Part shown: in pieces, positions 1-8,718 of the stretch
Layout: every line of letters starts with the position of its first letter
Numbering within the stretch: the stretch's first letter is position 1
NCBI GenBank assembly: GCA_004000515.1
Contig: CP034537.1
Location: 1,116,001 to 1,180,000, forward strand
Reading direction: 5' to 3'
Source: Pseudomonas poae
Lineage (GTDB): Bacteria; Pseudomonadota; Gammaproteobacteria; Pseudomonadales; Pseudomonadaceae
DNA: 64,000 nucleotides
Program-made: the position numbers and the translations under genes
The notes under the pieces: model-generated
The model's input: the letters and a program-made list of their open reading frames with translations, nothing else
What the model was told of the DNA's origin: nothing
Databases searched by the model: none

Positions 1-2948
1 ACTCATAGCCTTTGTCGGACGTCATGACACGATCCGAGTAGAAACACATCACAGTCTGTCCCATACGCGTGATGAGCGGTGCATCGTAGCTGTCGTCTTC
101 GCTCGCCCAGGTGCAGGTTCGCCAGCCTTTACCGGCAACGTAATAGCTGACGAACGAGGCCGCGTTGTTCTTCTTCTTCAGTGACTTGAATACCCAGTTG
201 TACTTGCAGAATGCAAGTAAGCTGCTTCCATCGGGCAGCGGCTGGATGCTTTCTACTTCGATTCCCTCCGAGAAGTTCGGTGCGTCTTCCCAGCGCAGCC
301 ATGGGCCGTCGAGGTCGGCGGTGCAGAAGATGGCGACCTCGTCGTAGCTGCCGGTCTTTGTAGAGTCGAAAATCAGCCCTTTTTCGACGTAGGAGTACTC
401 CTTGCGCTCCTTGAATCTCCATAGCCACAGGCCGTTGAACCGGATGACCTCTTCAGTTCGGGTGAACTCCCAGCCCTGCGCATCCGGGAAACGGGTCTGT
501 TTCCAGTTCTGCGCATCGCGGGAGTAATAGAACCCGTCGTTGTAACCCGCTATGGCAATCCATATTCCACCCACGAAATACAGCTGGGAGATGGCGGGGG
601 CGTTGTCGGTGGCGCTGAGACGCACGTTCTGCCAGTGCTCTCGATCCAGGCTGCGATACACACGGTTGTCGTGGTCGACGATCAACCACGTGATGCCATC
701 GGTCTTGATGTACTGGATTTTCTCGGGGTCGCAGGGAGGGTGCTGTACCTGACCCCACTCGATGCTGAACAAATGATCCCGGTCATCTTTTTCGATGACG
801 ACCGACTGTTTGGCCAGCTTTTCCTGCTGTTCCTGATGAAGTCGCTCGGCACGCTGCTTTGCTTTGCGCTCAACCACGGACTCGTCGAATCGACCTTCCA
901 TGAATTGCGCGAGCTGTTCGGCCACGTCCGCACAGGCATTTGAAAAGGCACCGAGTGTGTCGTCGAGCTGGCGTTCGAAGTGATTGAACTGGTCGTACCA
1001 GTCTCCGTTAGCTGCGGAGTTGTCCAACTCGAAATCGGCATAGCCGGATTCGTCCTTGAAGGAGATCGCGGGCAGGCCCCAGCGCGCCAGCATGCGATTA
1101 CCCTGGTTCAGCGTGCTGGAATGTCCGGAGATGAACTCGCTGATTTTCTTGCGCATCTCGTTCAGCGAGGACAGGCAGGAACCACGGCCAAGAGTGTAAG
1201 CCGTTCCCTCCACTTTGCTGCTGACCTTGCTCAGGAACGAGTCGTCCCATGCTTCCATGAAGAACGAATAATCAGAGGCTTTCAGGGACGCTTTCGTCAG
1301 ATCGAACGAAAGACTGCTGGCCTCATGACCGACCGTGCGCAGTCTGGCGCGAGCCTCGGTGAAGGTCTGCTCAAAACGCAGCTCGCGGTAACGAACGATG
1401 TTTTTCCAGCCGTTGGTCTGCTGCTGCAACTTCTCGGCAGCCGCAAGCACGTGCTCTTCATCCTGTTCGGTACTGATCACCAGCCCACGGGCGAAGTTTT
1501 CCTTGAACTGTGCGGGCTTGAGCGCGTTCAGGATACGCAGAACATGAGGACCTTCGATCTGTTTCTGGCACAGCGTCAGCAGGTAGAACGCATCGAGTAG
1601 CCAGGTGTAGGTCTTGTCGTCGCCTTTGAGCAGATCCTGCAGGATCGGCAAGTAGTCCTGAACCTTGCGGGGGTTGTCCGCCAGTACTGCGATTTCAATT
1701 GGCACCTGCGGGCACCCGGCCTTGTGCGCCAGCAACTCGAGAAACTCCCGGCCCTGTCTGTTCAATGACGCCGAGTTCTCGATGCACAGAGCGAACAGCA
1801 ACAGGTAGTTGTGTCGGGCGTCAAGATCGTCAATGGTGTCGAAGAAGGTGTGGGAGTGGATGTCCGGCAACGACGACACCAGTGCAACCGGCTCGGCTTG
1901 GGCATCTTCGACGGGTTCGTCGGGCAAGGCGTTAAGACCGTGCTGATCCTTGTAAATCTCCAGAGTCAGCAGGCTGCCGCCGATGATTTCCTCTATCAGG
2001 TCGCGCATCCGGTACTGGGTATAAAGGCCGGAAAACGCCTTGCCAAAGAATCTGGAAATGATTCGCTCGCGCTTCTCGTCGCTGTCACAGACCTCGCCGT
2101 CCGAGATCATGTCGATGATGCGGTCGTACTCGTCGGAGAGGTAATACAGCGAGTTGAACGCCAAACCCGAGATGTTTTTCTGGACGAAGTACGAATCGGC
2201 GACGTGCTCTTCGAACGATAGCTCGATGACCGAGCGGTAGCGTTCGATGCTGGTGGTTTCGATCTGATCGATCAGGTCGATGATGAAACTCAACAGCTGG
2301 ACTTCTTCGTCACAGTCCACGTCCAGCTTTTCCAGCGTGACGATCAGGTGGTTGATGTCTTGCGTGGTCAGCATAACGCCGGGGTGGCTGCGCATGAAGT
2401 CATACGCCAGGTTGAGCACCAGCAGCCCCTTGGGCATCGATTTGTAGCGACGTTTGTTCGCTTCGATGTTCAGCGACCATTGGTGAAAATTGGTGTTGTT
2501 CTCAACCCGGATCAGGCGGCGATTGATCTTGTCGACCGCCACCAAGACGAAATTACGGGTTTCGATGATGTATTCGTTCATCGTGCCAAGGTTGTTGCGT
2601 ATCACCGCAATACTCTGGGCGTTGATCAGGTTCTGCTGCTGCAGTTGCTTGAGGTAGTGCCATGCGAATTTCTGCATGTGCAGCGCGTCAACCTGGTTCT
2701 GCAACTGGTTCTGGCGATTCTTGCCGCTGAATGCACCGGCAAACCGCTTGAAGAATCCGCTCTCGGCTTGTTGTTTCAGGCGTTCCTCGCTGCACGTGAC
2801 CAGCCGTGAAGCATCCACTGCCAGTTGCTGGGTTAGCGCTGCGTTGTTCTGGTGCTGGGCAACGAGCGCCTCAACCGCTTCCCTGCTCCGAGGCGTTCAG
2901 AGGTTGATTGAAGATTTCCTGAGGTGCTGCTTCGACCGTTTCGCTCAT
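1..2948 (-). CDS. Large uncharacterised protein, helical region then BNR/propeller-like repeats (3' end outside window, one frame break)
   Basis: I do not recognise this family. About 980 residues are visible and the reading frame runs open off the left edge. The start is the ATG at 2948, with an AAGG-type ribosome site, 12 bases after the stop of the gene before it. From that ATG the frame stops after 25 codons. Removing one G from the GGG run (plus-strand CCC at 2881-2883) joins it to the long frame, which has no stop down to base 1. Residues about 23-690 look helical, with glutamine/glutamate-rich coiled-coil stretches near 30-140 and 680-710. From about 720 on, repeats of the type G-x-W-x-x-A...Y-x-S-x-D-x-x-x-W (for example FYYSRDAQNW) resemble BNR/YCF48-like beta-propeller blades. 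No signal peptide or membrane segment is seen. It is probably co-transcribed with the upstream gene and the WYL regulator. The domain calls are inference. Confidence 0.7.
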
Positions 2949-2960
2949 TGAAAATATGCC

Positions 2961-4376
2961 TTAAAGATTATCGATCAGGTTCTTCAACTGTGTGCTTTGG
3001 GCTGCCATGGTCTTGACCTGGCCAGCAAAGTGGCGCTCGGACAAGTACAGGCCCTTGTGAAATTCGGCATAGAACGACTGCGACATCTGCAGGTATTCCA
3101 GCGAGTCATGCATGATCATTGCGTTACCCACCACGTGTTCGGAGGCGGTCAGCGTCAACCGGAAACTTTTCTCGATGTGGTTGTCGATAGCGATGCTCAT
3201 GGCCATCGTGGTGATCAGGCCGCCGATAATGCCGCCCACCAGCGCACCGATCGGTCCACCGAGAGCGCCCACTGCAGCGCCCACCGAGCTGCCGACGACA
3301 GCTGCACCAGTCTGCAGTAAATTGTGGCCCGTTCGGGTTTCCAGCTCTTCGCTTGTGATCTTGCCCGCGGCAAACAGCACCACGTTCTGCACCACGTCCA
3401 CGGCACATACCGCAGCAGCAGCCACACCATTGTTGGCGAAGGTGCGCTTGAACGCCGAGCCCGCGAACAGGGCAGGCAAATTGCGTGCTGTGATGCTGAC
3501 CGTCGCAGTCGCGATGCCTGCCTTCAGCGCGCTGTCACCGGCGGCGATTGCGGTGTTTTGGAGAATCTGGAAAGTCGCTTGCTCCACCGTGATTTCGCCG
3601 TCGCGGACGTGTTTGATCGACTGGAAAGTATTAATACTGCCCGCGATCACCGTAGTGATGACAGCTGCCGAACCTGCCGCGTGAAGGCTTTGTTGAACGG
3701 TGGCCTTGTTCAGGTAACCGTTCTGCATCTTTTCATGCAATTGCTTGCCTGCCTCGGTGCCGCTGCCCAGATGCTCGGCGTCCCGTTTGCCCAGAGGCGT
3801 TGACTGAACGCCCTCGACATCGAGGTTGCCCGTCGTCTTCTCGCGAACCTTTTCGGCGGCATTGGCCACTTCCGGCCGCGTTTGCTGGTTTCTCTGCATG
3901 TCTCGTTTGGCCGCTTCCTTGATCTGTTCGATCTGATCTGCAGGCCCGATGAATGCATCACTGTCCTGATACTGATGAATGCCGTCTTTCGTGGATCTGA
4001 ATGCCTTCTGCGTGGCATTGCCATTCTTGAAATATTTCAATTGCGCTCCGAGCAGTTGCTCGTCGCCCTTCATGACCACGATATCGTGGGTGATGTGATT
4101 CTTCGCCAACGGGGTGTTGGTGAAGTTGTCAGTGAAGGCGCGGACTTCCTTGTCCTTGAGGATCGCGTCCAGGTTGAATGATTCGGCGTGCCATGTCTCA
4201 GCGGCGAACCCACCTTTGATCGCGCTGTTTTGCGCGGTTCCGGCAATCTTGTCGATGATGGCGTTCGCGTGATTGATTTCGCCCAGCATGTGGCCAATCT
4301 TTTCCGACGCCTGGGTGGGCCAAATCGGGCAGAGGCTGACTGAGCTGTTCAATGCCTTTTTACGTTGGTTGTCCAT
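2961..4376 (-). CDS. Uncharacterised 471-aa protein: nuclease-like N-terminal motif plus glycine-zipper hydrophobic region
   Basis: Family not recognised. The ATG at 4376 is preceded by GGAAG at good spacing. Residues 55-125 contain an ordered set of polar residues: E60 in GGFAAETWH, D98 in HDIVV, and Q112/K114 in GAQLKYF. This resembles a degenerate PD-(D/E)XK nuclease core of the D...QxK type. Residues 228-250 and 315-335 are hydrophobic, and 355-395 is a glycine-zipper stretch (GxxxG repeats, e.g. VGALGGPIGALVGGIIGG) of the kind that packs in membranes. The C-terminus is helical. It lies between a WYL regulator (55-base gap) and the large downstream protein (12-base gap), suggesting one transcript. 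A membrane-active or nuclease effector is possible, but this is inference from motifs only. Confidence 0.8.
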   Translation of the reverse strand: MDNQRKKALNSSVSLCPIWPTQASEKIGHMLGEINHANAIIDKIAGTAQNSAIKGGFAAETWHAESFNLDAILKDKEVRAFTDNFTNTPLAKNHITHDIVVMKGDEQLLGAQLKYFKNGNATQKAFRSTKDGIHQYQDSDAFIGPADQIEQIKEAAKRDMQRNQQTRPEVANAAEKVREKTTGNLDVEGVQSTPLGKRDAEHLGSGTEAGKQLHEKMQNGYLNKATVQQSLHAAGSAAVITTVIAGSINTFQSIKHVRDGEITVEQATFQILQNTAIAAGDSALKAGIATATVSITARNLPALFAGSAFKRTFANNGVAAAAVCAVDVVQNVVLFAAGKITSEELETRTGHNLLQTGAAVVGSSVGAAVGALGGPIGALVGGIIGGLITTMAMSIAIDNHIEKSFRLTLTASEHVVGNAMIMHDSLEYLQMSQSFYAEFHKGLYLSERHFAGQVKTMAAQSTQLKNLIDNL

Positions 4377-4431
4377 GGAGCTTCCTTGGCATCATCTAGA
4401 TACAGAGGCTTGATCGGCGCGCTGTCGGGCA

Positions 4432-5457
4432 TCAGGTGCTTGTTGAGACGGCGTCGCAATAGAGGGTTCGCAAGTTGTTCAACTTCTGGCTGATCTCATC
4501 GACCCAGACCTGTGGCGCATGGACCCGAATGTTGTCGTTGAGCCCAAAAATCCACCAAAGCGTGTCCCGGTCTAGCGACACTTGAGCGTGCAAGCGTTTC
4601 CAGCTGTGGTCAGGGAGGTCGCTGAGGCTCTGCACGCTGCTCAGCGGTGTCTCACTGAGCAGGGCGGCGATCTGCGGGTGAACGTCGGCGACCAGTTCGA
4701 CCTGCGCATCGGCTTGTCGATGGTTGAAAATCCCTGTGTCGATGTAGTCGTCGACGTCGAACGTGGCGTGCAACTCCGCCACTTCATCCAGCACCCTGAC
4801 CTCGCGAATGCGATGCAGGGCGAACTGGCGAAGATCGTCGTAGCCGTCAACCGATGCCACCAAGTAGCTGATGGCGTGTCGCGACACCAATCCGGCGGGG
4901 TGCAGACGGAACTGCTTGAGTTCGCTTTTGCTGCGGCTCTGATACGCCACTTCCAGTTTCCGGCGCTCCAGCAAGCCGGTTGAAACCTCACTCCAGACCT
5001 GCGGTGCAATGCTGGCAGGCAGTAAGGTTTTTCCGTTGGGAACCGTTCGGACCCGCTTTGCCCAATCCGCCAGGCCGTTGTTACCCAGACCGCCCAGAAA
5101 ATTTCGGGCGCGCCTGAATTGGGGGCCGAGCTGGTCCAGAACAGCTTGCGGGAGCAGTGTGGTGAGATGTCGTTCGGAGAGGTAGAGCGCCAGCGCTGTC
5201 GGGGTGTCCATGTCTTCCAGTTTCAGCGGCGCGTCGCGGGTAAAACTCCAGCGGAAGGGGGTTTCACTGTCGTCGCACTGCAGCGAGAAGGGAATGGACA
5301 ATCGGTTCAGATCGCGCTGAACGGAGCGCAGCGTCACGGAAAAACCCTTGTCCCGGAGCTTTTCCAGCAGAGTCGAGGTGGCGATGCGCTGCGGCTCGGT
5401 GGGCATCAGACGCAGCAATGCGAACAGCCGCAGGAGCGTATCCTTCGCTTGAGACAT
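4432..5457 (-). CDS. WYL-domain transcriptional regulator (YafY type)
   Basis: 341 residues. The N-terminal 60 residues form a winged helix-turn-helix (LLEKLRDKGFSVTLRSVQRD, followed by LNRL). The C-terminal half is a WYL domain (about residues 140-240) containing HPAGLVSRHAISYLVAS and a DLRQFALHRIREV strand, followed by a WYL C-terminal extension ending near residue 335. WYL proteins of this layout are ligand-responsive DNA-binding regulators. Relatives such as BrxR and CapW control anti-phage systems, but many others do not. It lies directly upstream of the two uncharacterised genes and on the same strand, so it probably regulates that cassette. The start ATG at 5457 has AAGG upstream. Confidence 0.9.
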   Translation of the reverse strand: MSQAKDTLLRLFALLRLMPTEPQRIATSTLLEKLRDKGFSVTLRSVQRDLNRLSIPFSLQCDDSETPFRWSFTRDAPLKLEDMDTPTALALYLSERHLTTLLPQAVLDQLGPQFRRARNFLGGLGNNGLADWAKRVRTVPNGKTLLPASIAPQVWSEVSTGLLERRKLEVAYQSRSKSELKQFRLHPAGLVSRHAISYLVASVDGYDDLRQFALHRIREVRVLDEVAELHATFDVDDYIDTGIFNHRQADAQVELVADVHPQIAALLSETPLSSVQSLSDLPDHSWKRLHAQVSLDRDTLWWIFGLNDNIRVHAPQVWVDEISQKLNNLRTLYCDAVSTST

Positions 5458-5626
5458 GGCAACTACCTTGTAAGCCGATTCAACGGATGGTTGCCATTCT
5501 GGCGCCAGCGTAATGTCGATGCTACGGGATTGGATGGCTCAGTGCCATCTTTCATGTTTGCCATACCACTAAAGTCTCGACATAGAGGGCGGGGATTTTC
5601 AAAAGGACGCAGTTGTCTGCGCCGGT

Positions 5627-6010
5627 TCAAGCGCGGGAACGGCGGCTCTGGGCATCGCGTTTGAGATCGCTGTACTCGCGATAAAACGCGTAGCTTTTCT
5701 GCAGAACGACACACAATCCGATCACTGCTAGCAGGTTTTTCATAAGGGGCGCCTTGTTTTCATTCATTGTCTTCAGTAGGGCGACAGGTGTGTCGCGCCC
5801 TATCTCGTTGTTCAGGGCCAGAAATTCTTCCAGACGTGCCTTCAGCACCTCTTTGTGGGTCGCTTCCCGGTATCCGAGCGGCAGGTCATGGCAAGCCGGG
5901 CAACGCGTGGGAGGCGGCAAAACGGTCAGTCGTGAATCACACCAAGGCAAGACGGTCGTTTTCCAGGAGCATTCGGGACAGACAAGAGTGAGAGGGAGTG
6001 AGATGAGCAT
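5627..6010 (-). CDS. Small zinc-ribbon protein with C-terminal membrane segment
   Basis: 127 residues, hypothetical. The ATG at 6010 is chosen over an upstream in-frame ATG at 6076 because a perfect AGGAGG lies five bases before it. C11-x2-C14 and C37-x2-C40, with a further C24, form a likely zinc ribbon (LVCPECSW...TRCPACHD). Residues about 90-107 (LLAVIGLCVVLQKSYAF) are a possible single transmembrane helix, followed by a basic tail (RRSRA). It is on the same strand as the WYL regulator, with a 169-base gap, so it may be the first gene of the cassette or separately transcribed. No function is proposed. Confidence 0.65.
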   Translation of the reverse strand: MLISLPLTLVCPECSWKTTVLPWCDSRLTVLPPPTRCPACHDLPLGYREATHKEVLKARLEEFLALNNEIGRDTPVALLKTMNENKAPLMKNLLAVIGLCVVLQKSYAFYREYSDLKRDAQSRRSRA

Positions 6011-6015
6011 GGCGA

Positions 6016-6021
6016 CCTCCT
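6016..6021 (-). promoter_or_regulatory. Ribosome binding site AGGAGG deciding the start at 6010
   Basis: The complement of CCTCCT reads AGGAGG five bases before the ATG at 6010. No comparable site precedes the upstream ATG at 6076. Confidence 0.75.
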
Positions 6022-7002
6022 GCAATCTTCGGTGCTGCAAGATTGCTTTGCGGGGGCGACAGCACATGTCGCTCATCCACAGGCGCTGAGCAGGGAAGGG
6101 GGCGGAGCGGGCGATTAACTGAACTAAACAGCCACCGTTTTATGTTTTTTCGCCAAAACCTGCCTATAGAGGCCGCTCTGGTTGGGGAGTAGTCTGCTCT
6201 TGACCTTCGGTCCAGAGCGTTCACGTCGACACTCTCGGCAGCAGCCGTAGCGTGAACATCTTCGTAAACATCCGCGGATTCGTGACTGGCAGCTTTTGGC
6301 TGTGGATTCAACCTGTCGCCACAGGCAGATTTTGGCGGGTTCCTGCCTATCCTCTACGGAGGGAATGATCGACAACGTTCGAACTCAGGAGTTTTACATT
6401 CCGTATGCGGCTCTGAATTACTTGCAAACCGACAACGTGCTGACATATCAAGAATCCCGAGTTCGATTCCACCGAACGCCATAACTAGCTGATTTTTTTA
6501 TAGTTACTAGTTGGGGTACGCCGAATTTTCCACCGAAATCCAGACGCTCGAAAAACCTGGCCTCACCGAAACAGACCGTTCGTCTGGTGCCGCCATACAA
6601 GACAAAGCCCCTGCAGAAACTCAGGGACTCTGTCATTTCTGGACTGTTTGCATTTTTGCCTCTATCCGCCTCTAAAAGTCTCTTCTCACCAACCGAACAG
6701 TCTTTTCGATAAAAACGACTATTCCTCTCGTCTTTATTCCAAATCATGAACTGGCAATAATTCTGACCCACCCATAAAAATCATAATTTCATGAACTGCC
6801 AACTCGACCACCCGAAAGTGCCGAGAAAAACCCTCCCATCAACATTCCCGATTGCTCCCCATCCCTCACCACGCTACTCTCCCGCCGTCGCTGCCAATTC
6901 AGCGATCGGGCCTGAGAGCCCGGCAAGATGCAGGCGCCACAGCGCCGCCCATTCGCACGATTACGAATGTGGTAGCTCTCACTCGATATGGGAGTTTTAC
7001 CG
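6022..7002. other. Intergenic region without a convincing gene
   Basis: About 980 bases. The open frames here (minus 5937-6311 and minus 6448-6771) lack family resemblance, good ribosome sites and typical codon bias. At 6440-6483 the plus strand carries a tRNA-3'-end-like stretch (GTTCGATTCC about 14 bases before a CGCCA) followed by a T-run at 6493-6499. The T-arm does not pair properly, so it is at best a remnant. A short CCCTG/CAGGG hairpin lies near 6604-6621. Base composition is more AT-rich than in the flanking genes. Confidence 0.5.
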
Positions 7003-7276
7003 ATGACCACTACACATCCATCTGCCCTAACCACCCTCGGCGTCACCCCCTTCTCCTTTCACTCCGACCAGCCTCTGTTCCGAGTTAACAGCGGTGTTTC
7101 CCTGCCTGACGCTCTGCATCACGCCTCCAACCTGCTGCACGTTGCCGAGTTGCTTGCAGATGACGCGTGATACGGATCGCTACGCCTGGGCATCGCACTT
7201 CTTGCAGGAGATGAGCAAGGCGGTGATTGATGATGTGGTGAAGGTGCTGGAGTCGCCTTGCCATACCGGGCAATAA
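7003..7276 (+). CDS. DUF3077 family small protein (one frame break)
   Basis: About 90 residues when repaired. The N-terminal part (MTTTHPSALTTLGVTPF..., PLFRVNSGVSLPDALHHASN) and C-terminal part (DRYAWASHFLQEMSKAVIDD) are the two halves of the DUF3077 family, which is common and multicopy in Pseudomonas and has no known function. The first frame stops at 7170. The second continues from about 7163 to the stop at 7276, consistent with one inserted base near 7160-7166. It is convergent with pelG and shares a bidirectional terminator with it. Confidence 0.75.
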
Positions 7277-7292
7277 CCAATCCCCCAGCAAC

Positions 7293-7329
7293 AAAAAAGG
7301 CACTTGCCGCTATCCGCCAAGTGCCTTTT
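7293..7329. terminator. Bidirectional rho-independent terminator between the DUF3077 gene and pelG
   Basis: Perfect 8-bp stem GGCACTTG / CAAGTGCC with an 11-base loop, AAAAAA before it and TTTT after it. It can act for both convergent genes. Confidence 0.85.
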
Positions 7330-7349
7330 CTCGTGCCGCTAAACGCCAA

Positions 7350-8718
7350 TCACCGCGCCAGCATAAACGTCTCATACTCCAAATCTTCCAGCGTCGACGA
7401 CAGCCGCGCCAGTCCCAGCAACACACACCAGCAGCGACAACGTAAACCCATACCCAAAGAAACTCGGCCCCAGGTGCATGCTGAGCAGTGTCAGGGCGCC
7501 GTTGAGTACGGCGAACAGTACGCACAGTTCCAGCACCACGCGGCGTTTGTCGAGGTAGAAGAACACGTTGAGCAATGCCATGAACACTACCTGGATGCTC
7601 ACGCCGATCAGGTCGATGTAGAACAGGGGCAGGTAGTAGCTGGAGATGCCGATCCATTCCAGCAGGCGCGGGGCGAAGAGGAACAGCAACACCACGGTGA
7701 GGCCCTGGACCTTGCAGATTTCCAGCAGGCCTTGGCGGATCGACAGGGTCATTTCGGTTTTCAGCGAGCCGATGTGCTGCAAGGTTTCGCCGTCGCGAAT
7801 GGCGCGGAACAGTCGGTCGTACCATTCGGCAAAGTCGGTCTCGATACGTACCAGGAACACGGCCATGCCAGGGATGATCGCCAGGTAGGCGATGAAGATG
7901 GGCATGTCGTACAGGATCGAGGCGCGCAGCGGGCCGATGACGGCGTTGGAGGTGCCGGGGTTGAACCAGAACAGGATCTTGTCGACCCAGATGCCGAAGT
8001 TGTAGAAGAACCCGGTCACCAGCAGGCTGAGGAAGACGTTACGACGATTGAGGAAATCGAAGGCAATCATCTTCTCGGCACGGTATTCGCGCAGGATGTC
8101 GTACAGGTACAGGAACAGCAGGCTACCGTGCCCGATCAGCAATGCCAGCAACAGGCCGGGCATCTTCAGGAAGCTCAGCGCGTAGGCGCTTGCGACCATC
8201 AGCGCGTAGCCCACCACCATGACCATGAGGATGCGGTTATATTTTTTCATCCCCGACAGGAAGATGATCACCAGCCACAGGTTGCACAGCACCACGAAGT
8301 TCGACAGCACCAGCACACGGTAGATCAGCGGCTGGTCGAACAGCAGCGCCAACACAATGACCCCCAGCACGCCGGCGCCAATGGTGACTAGCAGCAACAC
8401 GCCCAGCAGGTTGGGCAGGATCTGCTCGTACTTGTGCTCGAACAATTGGTCGGACACAAACCGGGTAAAGAACAACTGCAGGCCACCCGTCAGGATCAAC
8501 GAGCTGGCCATCAGGTACGTCACCGTGACCAGGAACTGCCCCACCAGTGAGTTGGGCAATAGCAGGCCCAAGCTGATGATACCCACCAGCATCACGCTGA
8601 TGATCGACAGCACCCACGGCCCGGAGCTGATCAAGCCGGCGTACACATACGCGTGCAGCGTGGCGGTGTATGAGTCGCGCGAGAGGATCTTGCGCAGTTC
8701 GAAGCCAATACCGGCCAT
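7350..8718 (-). CDS. pelG: PelG, inner-membrane Pel polysaccharide transporter (one frame break)
   Basis: About 455 residues with roughly 12 transmembrane helices, in line with the usual PelG length of about 456. The N-terminus MAGIGFELRKIL is typical. PelG is the polytopic inner-membrane component that, with PelD, PelE and PelF, forms the Pel synthase/export complex. As read, the frame ends at 7372 with an untypical tail. Removing one base from the AA/TT pair at 7420-7421 restores a C-terminus reading LGLARLSSTLEDLEYETFML and a stop at 7350. Its ATG follows the pelF stop immediately (TAAATG), so it is translationally coupled. It is the last gene of the operon. Confidence 0.93.

Noticed and set aside
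980..2809. Plus-strand ORFs of 91-206 codons
   Set aside because: They are antisense shadows of the large minus-strand gene, whose frame is open throughout and gives sensible protein.
5937..6311. Minus-strand ORF of 124 codons overlapping the zinc-ribbon gene
   Set aside because: It overlaps a gene with a perfect ribosome site and has no motif.
6440..6483. A functional tRNA gene
   Set aside because: The T-stem does not pair and no matching acceptor or anticodon arms lie upstream.
6448..6771. Minus-strand ORF of 107 codons
   Set aside because: No ribosome site or family resemblance; its last codons read across the tRNA-like stretch, typical of a chance frame.
7258..8391. Plus-strand ORF of 377 codons, Gln/His-rich
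   Set aside because: Antisense to pelG; the composition reflects the reverse of hydrophobic codons.
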